Source: Prorocentrum cordatum (taxonomy: Eukaryota; Sar; Dinophyceae; Prorocentrales; Prorocentraceae). From it: a stretch of 64,000 nucleotides of DNA. The stretch lies in NCBI GenBank assembly GCA_963575745.1, contig CAUYUJ010012669.1, forward strand, positions 1,035,790-1,099,789, given 5' to 3'. Position 1 is the stretch's first letter. The number at the start of each line of letters is the position of its first letter. Position numbers and translations under genes: made by a program. The notes beneath the pieces were generated by a model that did no database searches, had not been told where the DNA came from, and saw nothing but the letters and a program-made list of their open reading frames with translations. Below, one piece after another: positions 33,161 through 44,944 of the stretch.

Positions 33161-33540
33161 TGCATCGCGCGCCGCGCGTTTTGGGACAACACAGAGCGAA
33201 GCGGTGTGGTGGTCACAGTTTCCGTGCCGAGCAAGCTTCCGACCCCAGCATGCCAATCTTATCTCGTTCCAGCCAGCGTATTGCACCGCGCACCTGTAGG
33301 TTGCCGCCCTCTAGGAAGCTGGCTTGGGGGTTGCAAGCCCGGATTGGCCCCCACCTAGTAGATCTCACAACAGGCTGCGAGTTGGGAGCTCCCCAAGCAA
33401 AGTTTGTCCTCCATTAGCAATCCCTCGGCTTTTTCCGGTTCCACCGAGGAACTGTTAAGTGCGGCCCGATCGCACACGTGGAAGAAAGGTCAAGGGTCAG
33501 TGGTCATCCTCCTCCTTCCCCATCCTTATCCTGTTTTTGC

Positions 33541-33615
33541 TGCTGCTCCTCCTCCTCCTCCTCCTCCTCCTCCTCCTCCTCCTCCTCCTCTTCCTCCTCC
33601 TCCTCCTCCTCCTCC
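33541..33615. repeat. (CTC)n microsatellite
   Basis: Nearly pure CTC run. The candidate minus-strand exon to its right reads into it as poly-Glu. Confidence 0.9.
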
Positions 33616-33619
33616 ACGC

Positions 33620-34010
33620 CCTCCGTCCTGTGCATCTGAGCAGCTGTTGCCCGTGCGGCGGCAAGCGCTGTGGGCTTGAAGAAGTGCACAAGAGCGTCAT
33701 TGCTGCGCATCGTGTGCAGGTGACAGACCCAGGACAACCGAAGAGCATCATAGACCATGAGCAGACGGCCAACACGGTCGACAATAACAAGGTCGAACTC
33801 CATCTTGCTGAGCACGCTTCCGTGGAGCCTGTGGGTTAAGGGCATCTTGCGCGATGCTCGTCTATCTGGTGCCCACTGGTGGCCTGAATAAGGGCATCCA
33901 GCGTTTGCTCGATCAGCTGGGAGCGAGTGTAGCCGACGAGGGACGGGTCCTGGAAGGTGAAGCGAGCCGCGTGCTGCGCCAACCGATCCCGGGATCTTCT
34001 TGCTGTGCGC
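33620..34010 (-). CDS. Candidate coding exon(s), unknown protein
   Basis: The minus strand reads RFTFQDPSLVGYTRSQLIEQ, TLDALIQATSGHQIDEHRA in one frame (about 33960-33850). It then reads, in a frame opening with a true ATG at 33845, THRLHGSVLSKMEFDLVIVD, RVGRLLMVYDALRLSWVCHL, HTMRSNDALVHFFKPTALAA (to about 33640) before a poly-Glu microsatellite. Both parts look like genuine protein. The joint is a frame change near 33846, perhaps a short intron or an indel. No domain was recognised. Confidence 0.3.
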
Positions 34011-34394
34011 CGTGCCCCTTGTCGACTTCTACGGCATGCGCGTTGCCTCGGAGGCGTGCAGCACGGGCGCGCTGCTCTCCATGATCTGGGCCTGGCCTCG
34101 GTCCCCTCTCTGCAGCCGCCCTCCTCTCGCCCTTCCTCCCTGGTGCAGATTTGCCGGCAGCCCATGCAAGCCTGCCCGCGCAAGACGAGCGCCCGCGCTG
34201 CGACGCACGTCGTTCGAATGGTGCGCATGCGAGGGGGCCGTCGGGGCCTCCCGTTCATTCGGCGAGGAAAGGGCAGCTGGCGCTGCCGCCGGGTGCGCAG
34301 CGCGAGCAGAGTTCTGCTCAGGACCCGAGTCGATGCCGCGAGCCATGCCGCGGGAAGCTTGCAGCTGCCTCCAGGCAGTCGGTAATCGTGGCCG

Positions 34395-34850
34395 CCTTCT
34401 CCTCCTCCTCCTCCTCCTCCTCCTCCTCCTCCTCCTCCTCGTCCTCCTCCTCCTCCTCCTCCTCCTCCTCCTCCTCATCATCGCATGGAGCTGCCTGCTG
34501 CCGCTGCGCCTCCCCTCCTCCTCCTCCTCCTCCTCCTCCTCCTCCTCCTCCTCCTCCTCCTCCTCCTCCTCCCTCCCCCTCCCTCCCTCCCTCCCCTCCC
34601 TCCCTCCCTCCCTCCCTCCCTCCTCCCTCCCTCCCTCCTCCTCCTCCCTCCCCTCTCCCACCTCCTCCTCCTCCTCCTCCTTCTCTTGCCTCCTCCTCTT
34701 CTCTGCCTCCTCTTCTCCTCCCCTCCTCCTCCCCCTCCTCCTCCTCCTCCTCCTCCTCCTCCTCCTCCTCCTCCTCCTCCTCCTCCTCCTCCTCCTCCTC
34801 CCCCTCCCCCTCCTCGTCGCGTCAGCTCCTCCAGGGAACCGGCGGGCAGG
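34395..34850. repeat. (CTC)n and (CTCC)n tracts
   Basis: Four CTC runs (34398-34475, 34515-34572, 34660-34680, 34735-34805) with CTCC-rich joints. Confidence 0.9.
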
Positions 34851-34875
34851 GAGGCGGAGTACAGGAGCGGTCCCT

Positions 34876-35110
34876 ATGGATCCTTCAGCGCTCCCGATGG
34901 AGCCCTCGGGCATGCCTTCTCGACGTCGGCGCTGTCCGCGAATGCGATAGCGGGGAACGCGAGGGTTTGGGGCCCCTCAGGGGCACCAGCTCTGGCCGAA
35001 ACTCCCGAGACACCGATCGCAGCATCCTCATCTGATTTCAGCCGATCGAAGTCTTGGCCAGCGCCCCAATCCTGTACGCACAACGATTCGGAGGAGGGCG
35101 TCTTGACCAG
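34876..35110 (-). CDS. Candidate C-terminal exon, unknown protein
   Basis: A minus-strand frame reads TSCERVLVKTPSSESLCVQD, WGAGQDFDRLKSDEDAAIGV, SGVSARAGAPEGPQTLAFPA, IAFADSADVEKACPRAPSG and stops at 34876. The mixed, acidic composition contrasts with the surrounding GC-biased frames. It could belong with the candidate exons at 33.6-34.0 and 32.6-32.85 kb, but no joint was proven. The plus strand has a Ser/Ala-rich frame over the same bases. Confidence 0.25.
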
Positions 35111-35399
35111 CACCCTTTCACACGACGTTCGAAAGTAACTCGCATGCATTTCTGTGAGCCCGCTGAGGGCCCCTGAAAAGAAATGGCGGTCAGCAGCTCT
35201 TGCGCAGCGTGTCGCGGCGGCAGCCCCTGCGCCGCGCCAGGCCCTGCGAGCTGATAGCGTGCCGCCAGGCTTCGTGGGAGGGGAAGCTGGGAAAAGCTCG
35301 GGGCGTTTCACGCTTAGGGACTGGGAGCTGGCCAGCGTGTCGCACCGGGACGTGGTGGGCCAGAACTGGCGGCGCGACACACTGAACGAGCGTTCCTGA

Positions 35400-35747
35400 T
35401 CGAGTACGAGTGTGTGACTCTAGTTCATAGTTTGCTTCCGAAGCTGTATTTGGCACTGCTTATTCGAGACTGTTACGCTTCATTGCGCATTGACGTGTCA
35501 GGTTACCTGCGTTACACGCGTTCCAACACCTACGAAAATTGCATAAAAAAAGATATCATGTGTTAAAAACACCTCGATGCACCTCGTGGTGTCGCGAGGC
35601 GACGCCGAGCTGCAGAGGCGAAATTGGGGTCCTCACGTTGAGAGGCAAGGCGGAAGCACAGGCAGGATGACAGGATGCGGAGGTCGCGCCAGCTCCCGAG
35701 ACGTCGTGAGCAGGCGCGCACAGCACAAACAGAAGACGCTCCGCGAC
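35400..35747. other. 3' flank of the 35.75-kb gene
   Basis: AT-richer sequence just downstream of the stop on the minus strand, with frequent stops, consistent with a 3' untranslated region. A short hairpin-like GTGTTAAAAACAC lies at 35561-35573. No AATAAA signal is expected in dinoflagellates and none was used. Confidence 0.4.
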
Positions 35748-37361
35748 CTACTCTAAATCACCGTCGCTCTCGCCCGCGGAGCTCTCCCCGTGGTCGCGGC
35801 CGGCGGGGCACGTGCGGTCTCTCTGGCCCCGTGAGAGCGCGTGCCCAGTGGCGCTCAGGCCGCACGCCTGCAGCCGGTCGCGGGAGAGGCCGTAGCCCTT
35901 CGTGTTGAGCCGGGTGCGTGCCGCCTCCTCGTCGTCCTCGCGCAGCGCCTCGATCTCTTCTTGAGGACTGCCGGAAAGTTCGCCGCTGTCGTGCGAGCAA
36001 ATCGAATTCGTGCTCAGGCTTCGCTTCAATATCCCTGAGACGGGAGACCCAGGATCCCTAGTGCTGGTCTGCTGCGGCTCCCAGTCACAATCGTCTATCT
36101 TGTCCTGCTCGTAATACGTAGAGGCCAAATAGTGGGCGTACTCCCTGTCTTTGCCAGACACGGCCATGGCTGCCCGGGCAATCGCCTCAGCAGCCATGTC
36201 GGAGGTTTCACCCTCCTCGCGCTGGCGACTCTGCTCACGCAGCACGGCGGCTATATAGTCGTCTCGATTTCTTGCACGCTGTTTCTTGCGCCCGAGGCCT
36301 AGACCACGACGAGACTCGTCCTTGAGCTCTGGGAAGAGCTTCACCATGGCCTGGTACGCCTCTGCGCCTTTGGCGCCCACGCTGCTCACTTCGAGGATGT
36401 TCACGCCCATGTTCCTCGAGGCAGCGCGGTAGGCCCTGCCAATCTCCAATCGCACCTGCAAGAATTCTGCGCAGTCGCTTTCCGTCCACCACAGCTCGGC
36501 CTTGCTGTCTGGGCTGAGCCTCGTCATGTCCTTGCCGAGCTTTTGAGACACCTCCTTCTTAAACCTGACGTGCCTACAAGACTCAGAAGCCCCCCTCGAG
36601 ACGATGCTGGAAGAAGTTGACGGGTAATCTCTCCGGAAGTGTTCGAGCTTCTGGCCAGCAGCGGCGCCTGCGATCCCCCTGACGATCTCGGTAGGAGGGT
36701 CGGTCATCACGACCGGAAATGTCTTGGTCTGGCCGTACTCGCCCTCCTCATTCAGCAAGATCAGCGTGCCGTACTCACCATCGCCGACGTAGAGCAACAT
36801 ATCCATGCTGATTGCACGAACCTGGCCGTGTGTGGTCAGCTGGTGCTTCAGGGCGCCGCTGCTGTCCAGTTGCCGAAGCACGAAGTGGCCAGGGCGTTCC
36901 TCGGCCTCCACCAGATGGAACAGGTCGCCGCTACCCACGTCCGCCCGCTGGAAGCGGCCTCTGGTGCCGTTGCCTGCGGGACGGTTGAAACTGCTGGCGG
37001 AGAGGTCCCTCCCGGTCATGCTCCACTGCACGTCGAACGCTTGCTTCGCCGAGGCGCGGACCACCACCTTCGGCTGGTGATGCGGCTGCTGAAGGGCCAC
37101 AGCTGCTGCCTTTCCGAAATTAGCTGCCCTTCTGCGGCGCTTCTGGCGTTGGCAGCAGGCGAGCGCGCCAGCCAGCAGTGCCAACGTCACGGTCACAGAC
37201 CAGTAACCCATCGCCGAGCTCGAAGCGCGGCGCTGCAACATGAGCACATGCAGAACGGTCCACACTCCCACCAATACAGCAGCGCTACAGCACCATGGCT
37301 GCTTCCAGGCCGGCGCCCTCAGGCAGCCATCGCTGCCCCATGCAGCGATTTGTTGGGACAT
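35748..37361 (-). CDS. Membrane-anchored protein with a dinoflagellate/diatom-type C-terminal domain
   Basis: A single uninterrupted 537-codon frame ends at TAG 35750-35748. The first ATG is at 37361; the frame is open further upstream through a GTG at 37385 without another nearby ATG, so I start at 37361. Two hydrophobic helices lie at about residues 23-42 and 52-70, followed by a basic RQKRRRR. Residues about 98-240 are beta-rich, with a GDLFHLVEAEERPGHFVLRQ stretch. The C-terminal part has HVRFKKEV (264-271) and ELWWTESD (289-296). Later come RRGLGLGRK, NRDDYIAAVLREQSRQRE and EYAHYLASTYYEQD. This VRF / LWW-x3-D / RGLG / AVL-x-EQ-x-RQ order is what I recall from uncharacterised dinoflagellate and diatom proteins; it has no function I can name. 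Topology would place the large domain on one side of an unidentified membrane. Lack of introns fits a retro-copied dinoflagellate gene. Confidence 0.8.
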   Translation of the reverse strand: MSQQIAAWGSDGCLRAPAWKQPWCCSAAVLVGVWTVLHVLMLQRRASSSAMGYWSVTVTLALLAGALACCQRQKRRRRAANFGKAAAVALQQPHHQPKVVVRASAKQAFDVQWSMTGRDLSASSFNRPAGNGTRGRFQRADVGSGDLFHLVEAEERPGHFVLRQLDSSGALKHQLTTHGQVRAISMDMLLYVGDGEYGTLILLNEEGEYGQTKTFPVVMTDPPTEIVRGIAGAAAGQKLEHFRRDYPSTSSSIVSRGASESCRHVRFKKEVSQKLGKDMTRLSPDSKAELWWTESDCAEFLQVRLEIGRAYRAASRNMGVNILEVSSVGAKGAEAYQAMVKLFPELKDESRRGLGLGRKKQRARNRDDYIAAVLREQSRQREEGETSDMAAEAIARAAMAVSGKDREYAHYLASTYYEQDKIDDCDWEPQQTSTRDPGSPVSGILKRSLSTNSICSHDSGELSGSPQEEIEALREDDEEAARTRLNTKGYGLSRDRLQACGLSATGHALSRGQRDRTCPAGRDHGESSAGESDGDLE

Positions 37362-37385
37362 GGCGTGCGATTGACCATTGTCCAC

Positions 37386-37789
37386 GAGAAGCAGCTGGAC
37401 TGCAGCTTTGAGCCTATACGGCTGCGGAAGAGGAGGAATTCCAGCCTGCGTTCATCTTGGATTCCCTCGGTCTCTGGTCATCCTCCGCTTACCAATGCTC
37501 CAATTAGTACTGGCAAGACCTCGACCGACCATTCGGGACCTGCCATGGGAGACTGGGCTCTGGCCTGGTGGACAAGGTCGACGTTCAGGTGTACGTGCAC
37601 ATTTTCCCCACACGACAGGTTTGATTACTAAATCCCACGAGCCCTCTGGGCGTAAGCGATTTCGCGAGTTTGCTTCATCCCCCCCCCCTCTTCCCCCGTG
37701 TGGAGGGGCGTACGCCTCCACAGGACCCCCCCCCCCCCTAGCCCTGGGGTCGGGACAGCTCCGCGAGGGGTTGCAGCGTTCGAGATGGC
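37386..37789. other. 5' flank of the 35.75-kb gene
   Basis: No TATA-like or spliced-leader sequence was recognised. It contains a hairpin-forming GGAGGGGCGTACGCCTCC (37701-37718) and C-runs at 37680-37735. Confidence 0.35.
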
Positions 37790-38050
37790 CCCCGAGGTCC
37801 TAAGATAGCATCCAAGGGAGCCCAAGATGGTTCAACATAGCTTCCAACACGTCTCCAAGAGCCACGAGCGCCGCTTCCCTCTCGTCTCGATGGCGCGCTC
37901 GGTCGGCACAGGAGGGCCCCGACAGCCCGTAAGGATGCCCCCAAACAGCTCTAAGAGAGCCCAAGGCAGCCCCCCAAAGGCCTCCCTGATGGCTCCGAGA
38001 GGCTTCAACATGGTCCGAACAGAACATCCCCAGTGCTCCCATATCGCCCG
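37790..38050 (+). repeat. CCAAGAGGCCC-family repeat, diverged
   Basis: CCAAGATGG, CCAAGGG and CCAAGGCAG units at 10-30 bp spacing. More decayed than other blocks. Confidence 0.45.
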
Positions 38051-38598
38051 ATCCGTGACTAAAGATGGCTGACTCCTGGGTCTGCTCAGGCTGGTCCCAA
38101 GCTTGGGCTTCAAAGGCTGAACTCCTCTTTGTTACACGCTTTGCTCCTACACTGCCCTGATCAAGGCAACTCGCCTGGGCGTTGATTCTGGATGGGCTGG
38201 TGGGGACACGCGAAGCGTCAAACATGCAGAATCACATCCGCATATGTCTGTTCCTGTCCATTCGTCAGCCCTGCGAGCCATGGCGGCACAGCACCGAATC
38301 CCCGAATATACACCATGACACCCTGATAGAACAATAGAAGGACGACGGTGACAGGACAATGACAGACAGTGACAAACCATGAAAGGACAAAGACCAGATG
38401 ACAGTCATAGACAGTGACGGCTGGAGGAGGTGACCCTGGGAGGGAGCAGCGGCAAGTTTCTCTCGACGACGTGGACCCTGGCGTCCGACACCACGTGCAC
38501 CGCTCAGCGTAGAGGCTGTCGACCCCATCCCCCGTACAAGTTTCACGCCGCGGGTTGCTTACCCCCGGGCCCCGGGCCCCGATCCGCGCCTCCAGAAG
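38051..38598. other. No supported gene; small GACAGTGACA repeats at 38330-38425
   Basis: A loose ACAGTGACA/GACAATGACAG repeat of about 100 bp is the only structure noticed. Confidence 0.4.
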
Positions 38599-40127
<1,529 letters not shown>

Positions 40128-41144
40128 GAAGCCCTGGGGCTCAGCCGCTCCTCGGCCCGCCGCCCCGCCCGCCCTGGAGCGGCAAGGCAGGGCGGGAGAG
40201 GGGAAGAGCACGCAGCCTGCACAAGCCAGGTGGCCGCGGGGAGAAGGAAGAGAGAGAGAGAGAGAGGGAGAAGGGATAGGAGAGGTAGAGGGAGAGAGAA
40301 ACAGGATAGAAGAGGGGAGATAGGATAGAAGAGAGAGAGGGGAGATAGGACAGGAGAGAGAGAGAGGGAGAAGGATAGGAGAGAGAGGGAGGCACGGCCC
40401 CGGGTCCCGAAGCGCGCCCCCAGGAGCCCCTCGACCTCGAACGCCTGCGCCGGCGCCGCCACCGCGCCGGGGCGGCACGGCGCTGCCGCGCGTCTGCGGG
40501 GGAAGCCGGAGCCCCGCACGCGGCTGGGCGACCCCCCGCCCGGAGGCCGCGCGCGGGACGGGCGCGCGCAGAGGCCGAGGCCTGCGCACCTGGCCCACAC
40601 GGGGCCGAGCGCCGGGAAGACGCTCGGCAACCCGGCGTGCGGATCTCGCCCCGGCCGGCCGCGTCCCGGCGTGCCCGGCCACCTGGCCATTCCCCACCCC
40701 GCAGCCGGCAGGCCTCCTCCCCGGCAGGGGCGGCCCGGCGGGCCGCGGGGCGAGGGGCGAAGGGGCCCGAGGGGTTCTGTGCCATCGCGCAGCGGTGCGG
40801 AGTGCAGGCCGCCCTCCGAGCTGCCTGCCGCGCGCGAGCAAGGCGAAGGAGGCCGAGGGGATGCCGCCCAGGGCACTCATAGGGGAGGAGGGAGAGAGGG
40901 CGGAGGGAGGAGGGGCAGGGAGGAGGGGGAGAGGCGGAGCTCGAGGGGGGGGCAGGACAGGGACGGGGGATGGATCACACGGGACGAGGAGGATGGATGG
41001 CGTGGACGGGGCGAGCACGATGGGAAAGGGGCCCGCTGGGGCCGGCGTCTGTCGGGCGTCCTGCCCAGAAACAGCGCGCAGGCCTCTGCGCGCGGGTGGG
41101 GCGAGCTCCGCACCCTAAGCAGTGCAAAGGCGGGAGGCGGAAGC
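40128..41144. other. GC-rich stretch with a GA-rich tract, no gene
   Basis: AGAGAG/GATAGGA-rich tract at 40250-40390; the rest is GCC/CGG-rich with compositional frames on both strands. Confidence 0.45.
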
Positions 41145-41195
41145 CTCCTCCTCCTCCTCCTCCTCCTCCTCCTCCTCCTCCTCCTCCTCCTCCCT
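41145..41195. repeat. (CTC)n microsatellite
   Basis: Pure CTC run. Confidence 0.9.
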
Positions 41196-41689
41196 CGTGG
41201 ATTGAGCACCACGCATCGTCATTGCACCTCCTCCTGATCCCCCTGCTCCTCCTGATCCTCCTCCGCCTCCCTCACCAGACTTGCGCGACCAACTTCGTCC
41301 ACAGGGTGCAGCGGCAGGGCCGGCGATCATCGCCCAAGCTCAAGACGCCGCCGCCCACTTCGCAGACCTCGGCTCGTGACGACTTCCGCATCGCGCGTGG
41401 CCTCCCCGGCCCGTGCCCCCGGGAAGTGCGGTCGAGGGCAGAGCCACGCGAGGCAGACGCGATGCGGCGCGGCATCGGGCGGCAGGTGACGAGGCCCTCC
41501 GTGCCGCTCCCCGCGTCGACAACGCCACGGCCGCTGGAGCCGCCGTGTCCTCCGGAGCCTGGAGCCTGGAGCCGCGGGCGCGTGGCCCCGAGGTGCGGGG
41601 CAGCCGCCTGCTCCTGGACAGCCTCGCCCAGCCAGGTCGGCCAACGCAGCACGCGGCGACGAGGCGGCGGCCACGGGCGCCCACCTCAC

Positions 41690-41880
41690 AAAACCACGGG
41701 CGCCCCGACGAGGCGGACGAGGCGGCGACTCGACGCCTCGCCGACGCGGCTCAACGGACGAGGCGGCGACTCGGCGGCGACGGGCGCCCCCCGCTCAGAA
41801 CTCCGGGAATGACAGCCAGCGGCTCAGCGGACGAGGCGGCGATTCGGCGGCGACGGGCGCCCACCGCACGAAAACCCGGA
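41690..41880. repeat. Tandem repeat near 70 bp, about three copies
   Basis: CGGACGAGGCGGCGACTCGG with CGGCGACGGGCGCCC recurs at about 41696, 41755 and 41828, with diverged joints. Confidence 0.5.
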
Positions 41881-41959
41881 ACTGAGAGTGAACGCAGAAG
41901 GCGGCGACGAGGCAGCCCAGCCACGGCGAACTTGCTGAAAAGTACAAGCAACCCCGCAC

Positions 41960-42290
41960 GCTGCGCCGCCGCTCTCGCCTGCGGCTCCACGATTCCCTGG
42001 ATTCTTACGTAGGCCTCCGACGTCGATGCTGACCACCAGCCGAGGCGGTCGATCGTGGCCCTGTCACGGCCCAGCGCCGCCGCAGCGCTCCCCATGCAGC
42101 ACCTCTCGCTATGACCAGTCCAGAAGCGACCTTCCACGTCGCCGAGGAGCGGGATGTCGTCGATGAGGTCCCAACCGTCCCAAGGCACCTTCAGCATCCG
42201 CGAGAACGCCTGCGAGGTGCATTGGGCCTCATTCCAGCCCGACGGGTGGTCTTTCACGCACTCCAGGGACCCCAAGATAAGATATTTCAC
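41960..42290 (-). pseudogene. Tyrosine recombinase, C-terminal catalytic fragment
   Basis: The minus strand reads GSLECVKDHPSGWNEAQCTS, LLGDVEGRFWTGHSERCCMG, SAAAALGRDRATIDRLGWWS, ASTSEAYVR (about 42265-42008). H-S-E-R (about 42108) fits the HxxR box II, GWWS the His/Trp position and the final Tyr of EAYVR (about 42013) the nucleophile of tyrosine recombinases. The spacing of about 37 residues between box II and Tyr also fits. The box I Arg and the start are not visible right of 42300, where microsatellites begin. Such domains occur in Crypton and DIRS-like elements and, as I recall, are common in dinoflagellates. A degenerate or orphan fragment is most likely. Confidence 0.55.
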
Positions 42291-42379
42291 CTCTACCCAG
42301 CCTTTGCGTCCCAGCCCACTTGTCTTGGCCCGAGCCAATCCGAGGCGCAGTCCACGCGCCTGCAGGAGGAGGAAAATGG

Positions 42380-42444
42380 GGAGGAGAAGGAGGAGGATGA
42401 AGAAATGTTGAGGATGAGGATGAGGATGCTGAGGATGCTGCTGC

Positions 42445-42477
<33 letters not shown>

Positions 42478-42540
42478 CGATGATGACGAGGAGGAGGAGG
42501 AGGAAGAGGAGGGGGATAATATGAAGAGGAGGAGGAGGCG
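42380..42540. repeat. (GAT)n/(GAG)n microsatellite
   Basis: GAGGAT, GATGAT and GAGGAG runs in succession. Confidence 0.9.
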
Positions 42541-42659
42541 GAGGAGGACCAGTGTAAACCCAAGATTCATCAACGATGTTGGAATATACCCTCCCTCCAA
42601 GCTCCCTCTTCATAGGCGACTACAAAACATTCATTTCCACTGAAGGAAATGCGCCTGTG

Positions 42660-43250
42660 GGGGACAAACGTGTGAACATCTGGGCGTGTACCAAAACACC
42701 ATTCGAATGACTTCAACGCCACGAATCAACCTGCCTGTGGCGTCTTGGCGATCCTGAATCGTGCCAAAAAACCATTCCTGGACTACAGCACTGCGAATCA
42801 ACTTCACTGTTGCACCCTGACAATCTCGACCCGTTCCAAAACACCACTTCCGGAATGCTAAGCATGAACATCAGCGAAACTCTTGCAATTATTTGAAGCG
42901 AATGCGCGGCGCTACGGCGGGAACCACATGCTGAAAACGAGCCGCCCTGAATCCGTGAAACTCTTGCATTCAAACGACCTGTCCTCAATCCGTGGAGCTC
43001 GTGGAGTTTTTACAACGAATGCGTGCGACGCTAAGGCGAGAACAATGCATTGAAAACGATATGTCCTCAATCCGTGGAACCCTTGCAAATTGTTAAACAG
43101 AATGTGTGCGGCGCTATGGTGAGAGCCACAGTTTGAAAACGACTTGTCCTCAATTCGAGAAGCTCTTGCAATTTGTTATAACGATTGTGCGCGGCGCTAA
43201 GGCGATAGTCACAGTTTGAAAGCGGCCCGCCCTCCATCTGTGAAGCTGTT
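42660..43250. repeat. Diverged tandem repeat, period about 82 bp
   Basis: CTTGCAA or CTTGCAT recurs at about 42892, 42963, 43084 and 43166, each followed by a GCG-GGCGCTA-GGCGA core and GTCCTCAATCCGTG. The part 42660-42860 is a related but more diverged section with CCAAAACACCA units. Non-coding. Confidence 0.6.
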
Positions 43251-43349
43251 TTAAGCTTCAAGCTCATACATGGTAAGGAAGTCGAAACCGAAACACCCAG
43301 CCCGCCCTTCAGACTGGCCTCGGGTGCGACAGGGAGGAGTTATTCGCAA

Positions 43350-44110
43350 GGAAAAGGAATGGTGGAGGAGGAGGAGGAGATGGAGGAGGAGGAGGCAGTT
43401 AGAACGGGAAGCCGATGGGGGCCATCCTGCTGCTTTCTTGAGGTCACATCGGACTCTCTTGGCGCCTCTTGGGGCCAGCTCGGAACTGCTTCGGGCCTGT
43501 TGCGGCCGGTTTCGAAGGCCCGGGGGCCGTCTGGAAGCATACACACTGGGGCCATCTCGGTGTGGTTGTAGGTCGTCTTGAAACCATCTTGGAGTTTGCT
43601 CGGGGGCCATGTTGGCTCTTATTGGGGATGTCGAGGGCCCTCTTGAGAGCTCTTGGGGGCATCTTGGGAGGAGGGCGACGAACGAACAAACCGCGAACGA
43701 CGAAAGCAAATGGCTCCGAGCTCTAGAATACGGATGCGCAAGGAAATGAGCTGCACGCTGACGCAATCCCTGCTCCACGCCCTGTCTGGTTTGTGGTTCG
43801 ACCTCACTGTCCGACTCACCGTCCGATGAGAGAGGAGGCATGCGGGCTCAAGGAGGAGGATGGAGGACCGGCGAGGGGTCAGAGAATGAGGGAACAGGGG
43901 GGAGTGGAGGGAGAAGAAGGAGGGAAGAGGGTGGACGAATGGAGGACGCGGGGTGAATGGGGGGAGGGCTGGATGAGTGAGGCGGAGAGGCAGAGCGAGG
44001 AGGAGTGACAGTAGCCAGGAGGAGGAGGAGGAGGAGGAAGAGGAGAAGGAGGAGGAGTAGGAGCGGAGGAGGAGCAAGAGGGTGATGGAGGCGGAGGAGG
44101 AAGAGACCCT
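43350..44110. other. GAG-rich tracts and CCAAGAGGCCC-family block, no gene
   Basis: Short (GGA)n at 43364-43395. A minus-orientation CCAAGAGGCCC block (TCTTGGGGCC type) covers 43440-43680, and a purine-rich tract 43850-44100. Confidence 0.5.
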
Positions 44111-44190
44111 CCCGCACATGTTATGCTAAAGGAGCGATGGAAATGGAGTAAGAAAGACCACGATTTGACCGCATGCAAAAATGGCCCTGG

Positions 44191-44328
44191 CCAAGAGTGA
44201 CCCGCGGTGCACGGCTTTCGGGAAGTTAAACCCAAGCAAGCGTGACCGCCGCTTCCGTTGCACCGCGTTCAGCGATCGGAGGACACCAGCTGCACCGAAG
44301 GTCACCCTGGCGAAGGGTCACTCTTACT
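44191..44328. mobile_element. MITE family A, copy 2
   Basis: It starts CCAAGAGTGACCCGCGGTGC and ends CGAAGGGTCACTCTTAC. Internal landmarks (GTGCACGGCTTT, CCGCTTCCG, GCGATCGG, TGCACCGAAGGTCACC) align in order with the copy at 3732-3900. The left arm has lost the outer of its two tandem terminal units. Confidence 0.65.
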
Positions 44329-44940
44329 CGGCCGCACGCTGACATGGCTTGCGGATCCGTGAATCTGGCACCGCGGCGCTACATCCGCGGAGCGTGGAAG
44401 GTGCCCGCATAAACACGAGGCCGGTGCCGCCCCACTGGGCGACGGAGCGCGCCGACCTGGCATGGGAACGGGACCCGCTGCTAATCCACGCGCCTTCATC
44501 TGCATCTGCGGCTCCTCGACTCCCGCGCGTGGTCGAAGGGGGGCCGGCAGCGGGGCGCTCCGCTGCAGCGGCAGGCTCAGCCGCACCGCCAGCACGGCCG
44601 CCTGCTCCCTGCGGACGGCGGTCAGCGCCCCTGCGCCTGCGCGGGCCGCGGGCCGCTCAAGGCACCGAGCTCAGTTCGCGCCTTGTTTCGCCGCTGTTCG
44701 TGTTATGACTGGGCTTGGCAGATCGCCGTCCCCCAAGGCGGCCCGGGGTGTCCCGGCAGGCATCAACGTAGACCCCATGCGTCCTCAGGGTTGACCCGAC
44801 GGGCCTCAAGATTGGCTCTTGCGTGCCCCTCCCCCGCAAGACGGCCTCCTGGCCCGAGCTGGCCCAGAGGCCCCGAGTAGCTCCCCGGATGGCCCAAGAT
44901 GGTACGTGAGGCCCCGATTGGCGAATTACAAGACATCTCC
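44329..44940. other. No supported gene
   Basis: GC-rich, with compositional frames on both strands. A short CCAAGAGGC-like block is present at about 44830-44945. Confidence 0.4.
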
Positions 44941-44944
44941 AAGA

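Noticed and set aside
37362-37385. GTG at 37385 as the start of the 35.75-kb gene
   Set aside because: A eukaryotic gene is expected to start at ATG. The first in-frame ATG is at 37361, still upstream of both membrane helices.
36639-37631. 330-codon plus-strand ORF antisense to the 35.75-kb gene
   Set aside because: Antisense shadow of a GC-rich gene with clear domain structure on the other strand.
40970-41812. 280-codon plus-strand ORF
   Set aside because: GC-biased Arg/Pro/Ala composition through a CTC tract and a 70-bp repeat, without domain or homologue recognised.
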